In this document: positions 22,461-32,989 of the stretch, one piece after another | How positions within the stretch are numbered: position 1 is the stretch's first letter | Layout of the letters: each line of letters opens with the position of its first letter | Notes under the pieces: generated by a model | Seen by the model: only the letters and a program-made list of their open reading frames with translations | The model's database searches: none | What the model was told of the DNA's origin: nothing | Position numbers and translations under genes: made by a program | DNA from: Temnopleurus reevesii | Lineage: Eukaryota; Echinodermata; Echinoidea; Temnopleuroida; Temnopleuridae | Reading direction: 5' to 3' | Length of the DNA stretch: 53,556 bases | Assembly (NCBI GenBank): GCA_036244855.1 | Contig: BQKZ01004058.1 | Coordinates: 4,603-58,158, forward strand

Positions 22461-23639
22461 CTGGGAAGGAGATGGAGGAGGAAGGAGAAGAAGAAGAATG
22501 GAAGAGGCAATGATGGATGATGGTTTGATAGTGCGGTTAAGGATTTAATAATGGGTTTATATTAACTGAAAAGAATGAATGTATCAAAAAAGCATGGTAA
22601 GTGAGGGCGAAGAAAGGGATTTATCAGGCGATTTAGAAGAAGTATGTTAGATGAGTGATTTGAATTGTATGTTAGAGCAGGAAGGGGTTGAAAGGAAAGT
22701 TGAACAATTAAAAGAGAGGAAAACTGGATATATGCCTTAGACAGATTCTGATTGATTTACTATGTTTATAGTAATTCATGGTGAAATTATAATATTTTTT
22801 CTCAAAAGTATACATCTTATGTATTTTGATGAATTGATTTATGTTATGTAATAGACAGGTGGTCGTAATTCATTTTAATTTGATGATATCCAAAATTGAA
22901 TGTTAAAGTTTTGGTGCAATTAAGTCAAAGATTAGATTATATGAGTCAGGTTTCTGTCAACATTTATTTACCCTTTCTTCATATACTTCAAGAATAAATG
23001 AAATAAATCAAACAAAGATCATCAAATAATGAAGAAACAAAAGGTAGAAATGTGACAAATGTGACGTTACATGTGTTTTTGCTAATGTATATTCAGATGA
23101 AAAATGGAAAATGAACACATTTTTTTTATCTAGACATAAAATGAAAGAGAGCTAATTTGCCTGCAGAAATTATATTTGGTATGAAATGAGGGTGGAGTGA
23201 CCCTAACCATTATTGTTTATGGGTCACAAGGTCGCGCCTGTCACCCTTGGCAACAGATGATGACCTCAGATGACCTTTATAGCGCTGAATAGAATACAGG
23301 AGGATAATAAGAAGGCTTGCATGGAATGAGGCCATTATACATGTGTCAGGGCTAATAGAAAGAGAGCAGTAACAAGGCTTAGGGGTTTCTTGGCGGAGTG
23401 GGTTATTTTGGAGTCAGTAACAAGTCTCGTTTTTGCAGAAATTGGGATGGAAACTGGCTCCCATTTTTTACGATACACATATGCCGTGAAAATACTTGAA
23501 CTCCATCTCCCAGCTTCCAAAATTTCAGACACCACAGACAGTTTTTTTTTAAATTTCAGGGAGATTGGGATTTTGATTTAATTAATTTAGGGTACCGGGT
23601 GTGCAGAAGGGTGGAGGTGGTTGAGTACAATATTATAGA

Positions 23640-24530
23640 TTTCTGAATAGAGGTATAGCAAGTTAAAAATACTTGGGAATTCAACCTTTGGCGAGAACGG
23701 CTGCTAGGTATGGCTCTCACAAACTACTGTAGTAGAGCATGATAAAAAAAGCTCAAAGGTAAGTTACGGTAGTTATGGAGTAGCATGTGATAGATTGCTG
23801 ATTATAAAGTTGCAAATTGAACATACTTGAGAATCATTGGAAAGATCCGCTGCTTGGTAAGGCTCTCACAAGCTTCTTTAATAGAGCATGACAAAGTCTC
23901 CAGTAATTTGGACGTAAGCCATTGAGGTAGGTTATGGAGGTCTTGGAAAAGCGTGTGATAGATCGCTGATTAGTAGGCAGCAAGTTAAAAATACTTGAAA
24001 ACAATTGGCGAGAAGGGCTGCTTTGTAGGGCTCTCACAAGCTTCTTTAGTAAAGCTTGATAAAGCTTGATAAAGCTTACAACACTTTGAAGGTAGGTTAT
24101 GGAGGTCATGGAAAAGCGTGTGATCGATCGCTGATTAGTAGGCAGCAAGTTAAAAATACTTGAAAACCATTTGTGAGAAGGGTTGCTATGTGGGGCTCTC
24201 ACAAGCTACTGTAATAAAGCTTGATAAAGCTTACAGCACTTTGAAGGTAGGTTATGGAGGTTATGGAAAAGAGTATGATAGATCGTTGGTTAGTAAGCAG
24301 CAAGTTAAAAATACTTGAAAACCAATAGAAAGATACGCTGCTAGGTAAGGCTCTCACAAGCTTCTAAATAGAACATGGCAAATCTTACAGTAATTTGGAC
24401 GTAGGCCATTGAGTTAGGTTATGGAGGTCATGGAAAAGCGTGTGATAGATCACTGATTAGTAGGCAGCAAGTTAAAAAGACTTGAGAACCATTGGGTAGA
24501 AGGGCTGCTATGTAGGGCTCAGATAAGTGG
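23640..24530. repeat. ~160-bp tandem repeat array
   Basis: The phrase 'ggctctcacaa' starts at about 23712, 23871, 24029, 24194 and 24349, with a degenerate sixth at 24516, giving periods of 155-167. Each unit also has 'gcagcaagttaaaaatacttga', 'aggttatggagg' and 'gaaaagcgtgtgatagatcgctgatta'. The minus-strand open frame at 23834-24202 is a by-product. Confidence 0.9.
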
Positions 24531-24880
24531 TCACCCCGTATCACCAACACTCCAGCTTTCCCCATCCCGGCGACCGGCACCCCCTCAAACAACTTCACTC
24601 CACGCATCACCTTTCGAGTGAGACCTTTACACCGGCCGTTTCGCCGACTGCACACCGACCCGCTATCCCTTTCCCCTCTCACTTCATCTCGCGTCTACGG
24701 TTACGCTTCCCATGCTCATTGCCCGTTTTTCTTGAACATTTTTTTCCTTTAAAGCGCTTCTTGCGCCAATTGCCTCTGGGCTAAACTACTTGAGCTGATG
24801 AGGAACGGGGCGATTGGAATTATCTCCATAACGGTTGTGTCGCCCTCAGTGATTCGAAGCTAGCGGGCACGGGATGCAAG
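24530..24880. promoter_or_regulatory. CpG-containing intronic block
   Basis: GC-rich non-repetitive sequence immediately after the tandem array, with many CpGs (cccggcgaccggcacc; ccggccgtttcgccgac; gaagctagcgggcacg). No coding similarity recognised on either strand. Candidate regulatory region or alternative promoter; evidence is composition only. Confidence 0.25.
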
Positions 24881-25377
24881 TCATCAAGATTTCAACAAAT
24901 TTCCCCTTCTCTGTAGAATGATTTAAACTTGTATCCTGTCTTGGGGTTCATTTCGATGAGAGACTCTCCCTTCTCCTTGCTTCATCAACTAGTATCCAAA
25001 CCCCGAACGCTGTTTAGAATCCATGCATAAATTGGAATTTCAGTTGAATACATTATCAGACTGAATCAAATTTTTTCACCCCACGCATGATTTTTGTGCT
25101 CGTTGTGAGTTGAAAGACAGTTTAACACCTTTATACCATTATTGTATTACCATTGATGAGTTGTTTTCCTTGAAAAGGGTACCTTGTGTCTTTAGGTTAT
25201 AATTATTGGCAGTGTAATTATTTTTAAGAGGTTGGGGGTGGGTTGAGGGAATGAAATCTGTCAATACGTAGAGCTTAACTTTTTTAATAATAAAACTATC
25301 AATAGGTTTTTCATATTGCGTCCAAGTGATTATGTCAATTATTTTGTAAGATATTCAACTTGGAAAATAAGACTGAG

Positions 25378-25533
25378 GGGATGTTGCTAGAAACTTGTGA
25401 TCAATTGCAAATCAACTTCAAATCAGTTGCAAATTGAAATGCACATTATCATTCCTGCATGGTCTGTACCTCTAAGAAGATGGGCATGAAAAGGAGAATT
25501 GTGATCAACTGCAACTTTCTAGCAACTCTCCTA
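25378..25533. mobile_element. MITE-like element related to the GGTGTTGCTC family
   Basis: Left end GGGGATGTTGCTAGAAACTT with gtgatcaattgcaa is paired with the right end ttgtgatcaactgcaac followed by TTTCTAGCAACTCTCC. The interior shares cattcctgcatg-like text with the family at 940 and 8468 only loosely. Possibly a subfamily. Confidence 0.6.
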
Positions 25534-25549
25534 AGAAGTTAAAGAAGAA

Positions 25550-25615
25550 GAAGAAAAAAAAAAGACAAAGAAGAAGAAGAAGAAGAAGAAGAAGAAGAAG
25601 AAGAAGAAGAAGAAC
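25550..25615. repeat. AAG microsatellite
   Basis: (GAA)n/(AAG)n run with a few interruptions at its start, directly after the MITE-like element. Confidence 0.9.
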
Positions 25616-25689
25616 TAAGGGGTCTTCCCAAGTGACTTATCATATTTAACTTTCCATAAAAATATTTGAATACACTGTGACTCAGGTCT

Positions 25690-26170
25690 GCCCATTTTTT
25701 AAAGGGTCAGTGGATGGAATCGAGCCAAACCAATCCTTTTCTTCTCCTTTGTTTTGTGTAACTTTTAGCCTCAAGGCCAGCAATCCCTGATTAGCGAATT
25801 GAACCCTATCAAATAGGTCCACCACCTGACCTTGTAATAATAGCTATCCAAGACCTATCCGTGGCACTGAAGGGGTTAAAGGATGTCCCCTTGGTGGGTG
25901 CCTCTTGGTTCCTCATCAACTCCACATCTAGGTTTACAATCCGCAGCATTAAGTGTTGTTAACTCACTCAACGCACGCCCCTCTACGGTTTCACATTATT
26001 CGTGTAGGGTAATATGTGCATGAACATGCTTTCCAACACCCACAGGTCCATGTCTAAATTATTGGCATTAGATTCCAATGCATTTTGATGAGGTTTCTAA
26101 CCCGTACCCGGTGCCTGTTTACCACCCCTCGCGAACCGGAAAGATTCTCAAGGTGAAAGGATTTTGAGTC
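25690..26170. promoter_or_regulatory. low-repeat intronic block, candidate enhancer
   Basis: Non-repetitive sequence with balanced composition between two repeat-rich stretches. It contains a forkhead-type TGTTTAC followed by CGAACCGGAAAG (ETS-like CCGGAA) near 26117-26143, and gttgttaactcactcaacgc near 25960. Function inferred only. Confidence 0.3.
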
Positions 26171-26515
26171 AATGCGTCAAACTTTCAAATAACATCTTAA
26201 ACTAGAAGCCTAAATTGCCCTTATTTTTATTTTTTACCACACTGTTATATAAGATAGACATGAGATTCACCCGCAGATCCTGAGAATTTTTTGCAGATTT
26301 TTGAATGTTTTTCCCCATTTATGAGTACCATAATTCTCAGTTTATTTTTAGTGTGCTAGCTTCAGCTCATTGACAGCTTAAAATGCATAAAAACAGTCAT
26401 TTTCATGACTCAAATATTTAGAAAATTAAATTGGAGGGTTAGCCCCCTCCCAAACATAACATTTTATGCCTTTATATCTTCGCTTGCTAATAAGGACAAC
26501 AATTTTAATCTCATT

Positions 26516-27803
26516 TCAAAGAGAGTAAATATTTATCACACTTATCTTAAAGAAAACCACACAGGTGATGCATGAAAATCTGACCATTTCTTTGTTGTCG
26601 GACATTTATCAAACTAATAAGGGTATAACCTTGTGTTTGCCCCATTATGTCTTGCATGTATCACACTTATTTCAAGCGTAGCCTGCCACTTTTCCTCATT
26701 ATATCTCACTTATCTTAAAGGTAACAACACAAGTACTGCAACACAATTTGACTATTAAGGGACATCACCTTTTATACTTTTATTGCATGTATCTTAAGGG
26801 TAACTTTGTGTTTTCCCCCATTATGTCTCACATTTTTAACACTTATCCTGAGCGTAGCCCGCCACTTTTCCTCATTATATCTCACTTATCTTAAAGAAAA
26901 CGACACAAGTACTGCAACACAATCTGACTATTAAGGGACACCGCTTTCTATCATTTATGGCATGCATATTAAGGGTAACTTTGTTTTTTCCCCATTATGT
27001 CTCACATTTTTAACACTTATCTTAAGCGTACCCCGCCACTTTTCCTCATTATATCTCACTTATCTTAAAAAAAACGACACAAGTACTGCAACACAATTTG
27101 ACTATTGAGGGACATCACCTTTTATACATTTATGGCATGTATCTTAAGGGTAACTTTGTGTTTTCCCCATTATGTCTCACATTTTTAACACTTATCCTGA
27201 GCGTACCCCGCCACTTTTCCTCATTATATCTCACTTATCTTATAAAAAACGACACAAGTACTGCAACACAATTTGACTATTGAGGGACATCACCTTTTAT
27301 ACATTTATGGCATGTATCTTAAGGGTAACTTTGTGTTTTCCCCATTATGTCTCACATTTTTAACACTTATCCTGAGCGTAGCCCGCCACTTTTCCTCATT
27401 ATATCTCACTTATCTTAAAGAAAACGACACAAGTACTGCAACGCAATTTGACTATTGGGGACAACGCTTTGTTATACATTTCTGGCATGTATCTTAAGGG
27501 TAACTTTGTGTTTTCCCCATTATGTCTCACATTTTTAACACTTATCCTGAGCGTAGCCCGCCACTTTTCCTCATTATATCTCACTTATCTTAAAGAAAAC
27601 GACACAAGTACTGCAACGCAATTTGACTATTGGGGACAACGCTTTGTTATACATTTCTGGCATGTATCTTAAGGGTAACTTTGTGTTTTCCCCATTATGT
27701 TTCACATTTTTAACACTTATCCTGAGCGTAGCCCGCCACTTTTCCTCATTATATCTCACTTATCTTAAAGAAAACGACACAAGTGCTGCATCACAATCTG
27801 ACC
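26516..27803 (+). repeat. 175-bp satellite, about seven units
   Basis: 'ccattatgtct' recurs at about 26642, 26819, 26992, 27168, 27343, 27518 and 27693, and the last units are exactly 175 bp apart and almost identical. Unit landmarks: cttaagggtaactttgtg, gagcgtagcccgccactttt, cacttatcttaaagaaaacg, cacaagtactgcaacacaat. The first and last units are diverged or partial. Open frames of 60-74 codons recur every 175 bp and are satellite by-products. The last partial unit supplies the region of the branch point for the eya exon at 27840. Confidence 0.95.
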
Positions 27804-27839
27804 CCACCACCACTCCATCTCTCTCTCAATCTCATGCAG

Positions 27840-27994
27840 TAGAGAATACTTTCACCACGGATGCCTCCATCAAACTGGATGATGCCAACGGACTCGGGAG
27901 GGGGCGGCAGGGGCCCAAGAACGGTAGCAGAACCAAGTCCACCGGAAGGAGTAGAAGAAATAATCCGTCACCGCCTCCCGAAGATGGTTTAGAG
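27840..27994 (+). CDS. eya: eya linker exon (basic/proline linker before the Eya domain)
   Basis: Exon of 155 nt after a long pyrimidine tract (ctctctctcaatctcatgcag), ending at donor gtgcgt. It encodes residues 202-253: an acidic/polar start (ENTFTTDASIKLDD), a Gly/Arg/Lys-rich middle (GLGRGRQGPKNG) and the conserved RRNNPSPPPEDGLE. The last block matches vertebrate EYA 'RRNNNPSPPP...LE' just before the Eya domain. It enters in phase 1 (A+TA gives Ile) and leaves in phase 0. The 175-bp satellite upstream ends about 40 nt before the acceptor; a candidate branch point ctgac (27798-27802) falls in the last satellite-derived bases, 38 nt from the AG. Two decayed tandem copies of the 3' part of this exon follow at 28065-28178 and 28250-28300. 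Confidence 0.92.
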
Positions 27995-28064
27995 GTGCGT
28001 TCTTTTAGACTTTATAGATTTTTTTTCAATTCCGAATTTGGTATGAAAAATATATAGATTTATT

Positions 28065-28178
28065 GATGCCAATGGACTCGGGAGGGGGCAGCAGGGGCCC
28101 AAGAACGGTAGGAGAACCAACTCCATTGAAAGGAGTAGAAGAAATAATCAATCACCGCCTCCCGAAGATGGTTTAGAG
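28065..28178 (+). pseudogene. decayed tandem copy 2 of the eya linker exon
   Basis: Collinear with 27881-27994 of the active exon, 184 bp downstream. It still encodes DANGLGRG, RSRRNN and SPPPEDGLE without a stop and ends at a possible donor gtacag. Codon differences are mostly amino-acid changing (six changed codons, for example CGG to CAG and CCG to CAA, against one silent, AAC to AAT), which suggests no constraint. The exon's 5' part is missing and the nearest upstream AG (tatatag) would put the sequence out of frame with the preceding exon and hit a stop at the old TTAGAG end. So I call it a pseudoexon, though it may still be spliced at low level. Confidence 0.8.
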
Positions 28179-28235
28179 GTACAGGGTTTTAGAATGTAAA
28201 TTCTTTTTCAATTTTGATTTTAAATTACTCCAAAT

Positions 28236-28300
28236 GTTGCAGTTTTATTGATGCGAAGGGGTTGGGGAGGGGGCGGCTGGGGCCTAAGAACGGTACCACT
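28236..28300 (+). pseudogene. fragment of a third copy of the eya linker exon
   Basis: Starts 185 bp after copy 2. 'ttattgatgcgaaggggttg' followed by ggagggggcggctggggcctaa and aacggta corresponds to GLGRGR.GPKNG of the active exon, then similarity stops. An AG preceded by aaatgttgc sits just before it. Confidence 0.75.
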
Positions 28301-28362
28301 AGTCAATGTGTTAAGCAATCTGGAATCGACCCTGATCCAAACAGCTTAGTAGTACAAAATTA

Positions 28363-28547
28363 GTGGGGATGCCATCCATTTCAGAATATGAACAAAGTCG
28401 GAATTGGAATGTGAATAAAGCTACAGCTGAACAAAAGCGAGAGCAAACATGACAAGAACAAAACACTTGGTCATTTACTTGAATGAAAGCCTTGATTTCA
28501 TGTAAAAGAAAAATTTCTGTGCATTCCGGAACGATTTGCATCTCTGA
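28363..28547. mobile_element. TIR MITE (CAGAGATGCC family), diverged copy 2
   Basis: Matches the right half of 8107-8349: 'cttgaatgaaagccttgatt' against 'cttgaaatgaaggccttgat', then gcattccggaacgatttgcatctctga against gcatattccagaatgcttggcaactctga. The left end (gggatgccatccatttcagaatatg) is degraded. Confidence 0.65.
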
Positions 28548-28593
28548 GTTGTGCTAACATTTGATGGTATTTTCTTTATTTTTTGCTTTACAG

Positions 28594-28677
28594 AGAGTAT
28601 TTGTTTGGGATTTAGATGAAACAATTATCATCTTTCATTCACTGTTAACGGGATCATATGCAACGAGATTTGGAAAG
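28594..28677 (+). CDS. eya: eya exon encoding the catalytic DxDxT motif of the Eya domain
   Basis: Exon of 84 nt after acceptor tttttgctttacag, ending at donor gtaaga. It encodes residues 254-281, [20 protein letters not shown] then SYATRFGK. This is the opening of the Eya domain and differs from vertebrate EYA at only a few positions. WDLDET is the HAD motif I: the first Asp (codon 28609-28611) is the predicted nucleophile and the second Asp (28615-28617) the general acid/base or Mg-binding partner of the phosphatase. Both are intact. It is phase 0 at both ends, so skipping it would remove the active-site motif while keeping the frame. The next intron is 24.6 kb. Confidence 0.98.
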
Positions 28678-29799
28678 GTAAGAAAAGAAACTTTTTCTTT
28701 GTTGCTTGTGTTGTGTGAATGTTTTTTTTTGTTTGCCATGGTATCGATATTACTTTGAGAAGTACCAAGTGTTTTTATGGATTTCATAATGCTCTGGTTA
28801 TTTTAGAAATGTAGAGGAATTTATTTCTTTATATGTGTACAGATATTTCTACATTCCCAAAACGAGAGTTCATACATTATTTATTAATTCCAAGAACAAA
28901 ATGTACAGTTTCTGAAAGGGAAAATCTAATTTTCTTTGACGTAATTTACAGAAAAACCCTTGCACATCAAGATAAGATGTGTTTGTCTTCACATGTGATG
29001 ACGCCACAAGAGTTTGCAATACCCGTAATGCATGATTACCGCGGGATCATAGCCTTGGATAGTTGATCAGAGCCCAACTTGTGAAACTTCTGGCAGACTT
29101 TACAGTATTGAAACAAGCTTTTTGGAGCTTTCCATGGTCATTCTACTCAAGCTAGTTAAATTGTTGTAATGGCCTGGCAATTAAAATCAATTTTTCGATC
29201 AATCAATTTACCCAATATGAGGGCCTACTAGTCTGTAGGTACAGACACTTAGCTTCAGTTTTCCGCAATGTGCGTAGTGCATAATCAAGAGTCTGCATTT
29301 TGAGACTACTTCACAATATTTTGAAGCCAATGCAGCCTGTAATTTCAGACACTGTATCATGCTCTGCACAAAATGCAACACTGAAAACCACGGTCCGTGC
29401 CTGCAGAATACCTATAGACCTCGGTGTTGTGAAATATTTTTAAAATATATTTCGGCAAGCTCATAGTGTACAGGTGTGATGAAGGCCCATAGCCATGTAC
29501 ATCAATATCACACTCCCACGCAAGAGGCAAAAGTAGACCTCCGCTTCATATATTTTTCCCTTCTTCGTCCTCAGCGACTCGTTCAATTCAATCTTCCATC
29601 TTCAAATTCTCATATATTGCTTTTTTCCTTCTCTATTTCTTCGATAATCATGGAAGAGGGAAAAAAATTTCTGTCAATTTTGAGAGTTGTTGGAGAGAAG
29701 CGCAGGACATCTGTGTGCGCTATGTGCTGCAATATAAGACCCATGGCCCGGGGCGTTCAATACACGCTTCTCTGCCATTCACCTCCACTGCCTCATTTA

Positions 29800-30260
29800 C
29801 TCCTCTCATTATTGGGTGAGAGACAGGCAGAGAGAGAGGGAGGGATAGATGGAGGGGAGTTTAGAGGAAAGTTGAAAGGAGAGGAACAGAGAAAAAGATA
29901 GAGAGAAAGGGGGAGAATTAGAGGATAACCTCATGAAGAATGATAAGTAGGTACATGTATATAGAGAGGGAAGGTAGAGGAAGAAAGTGGATAGGAGGGG
30001 TAGAGAGGGAGGTAGAGAGCCAGAGAGATAAATAGAGGGAAACTTCATAAAGATGAAAAAGTAGGTATAGATAAAGGGAAAGTAGAGGAAGAAAGTGGAA
30101 AAGAGAGGTAGAGAGAGAGCAAGAGAGAGAGGGGAGGAAAGGAAGGAAAGCTACATGAAGGAGAAAAGAAGTAGAGGGAAAGACGAAGAAAGTGGAAAAG
30201 AGAGGAAGGGAGATAGCGAGAGAGAGAGGGGGGGGGGGAATAAGAGGGATTAAAGCTACA
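29800..30260. repeat. purine-rich GA tract
   Basis: About 460 nt of GAGA/GGAA sequence with three loosely repeated modules ('aaagtggaaaagagaggtag' style with 'tagagggaaactacatgaag'). The minus-strand open frames here are pyrimidine-tract by-products. Confidence 0.9.
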
Positions 30261-31003
30261 CGAAGGAGAAATGAAGGAAGGATAAGTAGAGGAATGGAAT
30301 CTATATGTAAAATACAAATACAAGTATAGTATTTTTTTAGTTTGAAATAACTTTTTAGAGTGCCTTCTTAATGACTTTGTAGAAATGCCATAACATCACT
30401 AAGAATATGAGTATGAAATAGTCAGAAATTTAAGATCAGAAGTTTAAGATAAAAAAGAACATGGATTTCCCAGTCATACTATTTGACAGGTTAGTGTAAT
30501 AATTCAAGACGAAAATGGGTCCTATTCTGTCAACCTTGAAGGATAGTGACTTTTAGCAATATTAAGAGCAAATTTTTGCAGATTTTGTAGTGCTCTTATG
30601 AAATGTGAGCAGGCTTGATTTAATCTGTAAGAAGTTTCCTTTCTTGGGGTGGACAGTGAGTGGGTCGAAGACTCTTTAAGATATTTGAGAAGTCTTAAAC
30701 TCTGAAATCTAGAAGCCTCAAATTCAAAGGTGAACTATGAAATAAGAGTGCTAAGTATTGCATAACTGAGATTCGAAAGAAGATAATGGCATTGGGAGCT
30801 TTTGAATCTGTTGTTAATGGTTAGATTTTGGAGTCATGTGGATGGTCGGAGCGACCTTTTCTATCATATTGAACGTATCATGTGATTGATCAGGTGATTT
30901 GGAGGGCAGATGATGACAAAAATAGTTTGTGGCAGGCTTCATAGCATTCCACTTTTCGCCCTTTTATCTTTGTTGATATAATCCGAAAGACATGTTACAT
31001 ATT

Positions 31004-31083
31004 TTAACCCATTGATCACAGAATTCTGCAATTTCTATAGACTTTGTTTAGGGACTACACACTTCCAGTAGTCAATTGCTTAA
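31004..31083 (+). mobile_element. 80-bp TTAA-bounded MITE, copy 3
   Basis: TTAACCCATTGATCACAGAA at the left and gtcaattgcTTAA at the right; interior ttctgcaatttctatagact then ttgtttagggactac. Same length as the copies at 506 and 19409. Confidence 0.8.
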
Positions 31084-31879
31084 ATAATGTGGTAAAGCCA
31101 ATTTTTCACAAATATTTTACAGAAAATTTGAGGGGATTGTGCATTAACAAGCAAAAAAGGGCAGTTCTTCTAGAAGGAAAGAGGAAAAGGTAGAAAGGAA
31201 ATCTAGGGGATGGCCATGCAGAGAATAGAAAAAATATGTAAGCCCTTTCATCAAAAATTGACTTTGGATTGTCAAAGGACTCATACATTTATATTACCCA
31301 CCCTCCCTTGTTTTTTGAGAAAAAAAATCTGATCAAATTAATCAACGATGGTAAATTCCCAAGACTTTGTTACAGTTTTTTCAGACTTTGTATAAATTCC
31401 ACCAAGTATTCCATTATTTCCCCTGATGTTATGTTTCACGTTTGTGTGTGGTTGTTGCGTATAAATCTTTGAAATGGATGGGTGGAAACGTCCCCCGGGG
31501 TGTTTCTCTGTCGAGGGATGCAGTCCAAGTATTGAACACAATAATCATATGAGGGTTGTAATCACAAAATGATCTACCTAGATAACAACCGAATGCATTT
31601 TGAATCAAAATAGCTCTGGGCGTTTCTAATCATCCGTCTTTCTCGTCCAAACTCCCCTTGTCTTGGCTTTATTAATCATTTCTCCTTCTCTGTTTTCTCT
31701 CGTCCGAATCATCCTTTTTCATCTTACGAAGCTACCTGTTCCCTGGCTTTTGCATAGGAATATAGTTTCTGCAAAGATATAACAATCTTAATTGTATAGA
31801 ACTTCTATTCTAACATATAGACTTTAAGGGAACAGTGTTACAAATTTCTTGCAAAGCAAATGAGAATTAAGATCATGGT

Positions 31880-32310
31880 GAAAGTTAATAACCTTTACAT
31901 CTTGGGCAACTGAATGCGATAGATGTAACAATTATAGATATGCATTGTATTTTTATTAATCTGGATTTTCTACTTGGAAATGATAGAAGTATGAAACGAT
32001 CTAGTAAGGAGTTAATAACCTTCCCATCTTGGCCAACTGAACGCCAAAATGTAACAATTGTATATATGTAACAATTGTATATATGTATTATATTTTTTTA
32101 TCTGGATTTTTGGCTTAGAAACGATAGAAGCTTGAAGCGATCTAGGTAGAAATTAATAAACTTTACATATTGATCAACTGAACACCAAAACTGAAACAAT
32201 TGTGGATATTTTTTTTTTAAATCTGTACAATTCCGCTGGAAACGATAGAAGCGTGAAGCGATCTAGGTAGAAGTTAATAACCTTCACGTCTTGGGCAACT
32301 GAACGCCGCA
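31880..32310 (+). repeat. ~128-bp minisatellite, four units
   Basis: 'gttaataacctt(t/c)ac' and variants recur at about 31884, 32011, 32151 and 32272, with 'caactgaa(c/t)gcc', 'tgtaacaattgtatatat' and 'gatagaagc(t/g)tgaa' inside each unit. Confidence 0.85.
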
Positions 32311-32989
32311 CAGCACTTGCCCCGAGGCCATATTCTCCTGCGAACCCCCGAAAGGTGTCCGTCTATTGATAAGATTCTAGCTGCCGAGATGCTTCGTCAC
32401 ACTTGTGCATTTGTACATGTAACCAATTGAGGGCCACGATACACATGTAGGGCAAAAAAACATTGTTTGGATGCAGAAGACTGAAAGACCCTCTGAAAAC
32501 ATCAGAAACATAGCCAGAAAACTTATTTTCCAGATGTTATAGGGCTTTTTACTTCTTTCTAAGTCTTATTTTGTACATAAAATGTGTTCCAAAATTTAGG
32601 AAATAGATTATAAAAAACTGTTTCGACCAATCTATGCAATTTTGCATAGAAAGTCATCCTTTCAAATTGAATTTATTTATTTTCTAATAGAACAATTAAT
32701 TGATTTTATATAACAAAGAAATATTATAGTAATTAAGCATAAAGGGAACCAGAAAATAGCATGGATGCTCGTCAAGTCTGGCACCTATTCACAATAACAA
32801 TTGTCATGTTGACTTGAAAGATTAATAAGTTACATTAACAAGTTTTGTTATAGAAACTTTACATCCTTTCCTTGGATTCCCAAAGAAAGTTATACCTTGT
32901 GATCCAAAATTTTTCTCAAAGGTGTGACCAAGCCCGTTGTATGGTGTGTAAAGCCTGGAGTTTGGCCTGGTTTTCAGCCATTATGAATG

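Larger units (their letters stand above)
18828..27839 (+). other. eya intron (9.0 kb)
   Basis: GT-AG intron. In order: foldback element (18857-19410); TTAA MITE (19409-19488); direct repeats containing a CAAAGT-TIR MITE (19780-20296); AT-rich sequence; C-run and GC-richer patch (21205-21490); candidate regulatory block with a palindrome (22090-22460); AT-rich sequence; ~160-bp tandem array (23640-24530); CpG-containing block (24530-24880); MITE-like element (25378-25533) and AAG microsatellite (25550-25615); low-repeat block (25690-26170); 175-bp satellite (26516-27803); then the branch point and pyrimidine tract of the next exon. Confidence 0.88.
27995..28593 (+). other. eya intron containing decayed copies of the linker exon
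   Basis: GT-AG intron of 599 nt. Its first half is made of two further units of a ~184-bp tandem repeat whose first unit contains the 3' part of the active linker exon. Its second half holds an element related to the TIR MITE of 8107-8349 (28363-28547). Confidence 0.88.

Noticed and set aside
27098..27839. Repeated + and - frames of 60-74 codons with hydrophobic content
   Set aside because: They recur exactly every 175 bp and are by-products of the satellite. The 144-codon frame ending at 28057 is satellite fused by chance to the real eya exon.
28833..29066. 77-codon frame right after the catalytic exon, considered as an exon extension
   Set aside because: Not contiguous with the exon, which has a consensus donor at 28678, and the sequence has no Eya similarity.
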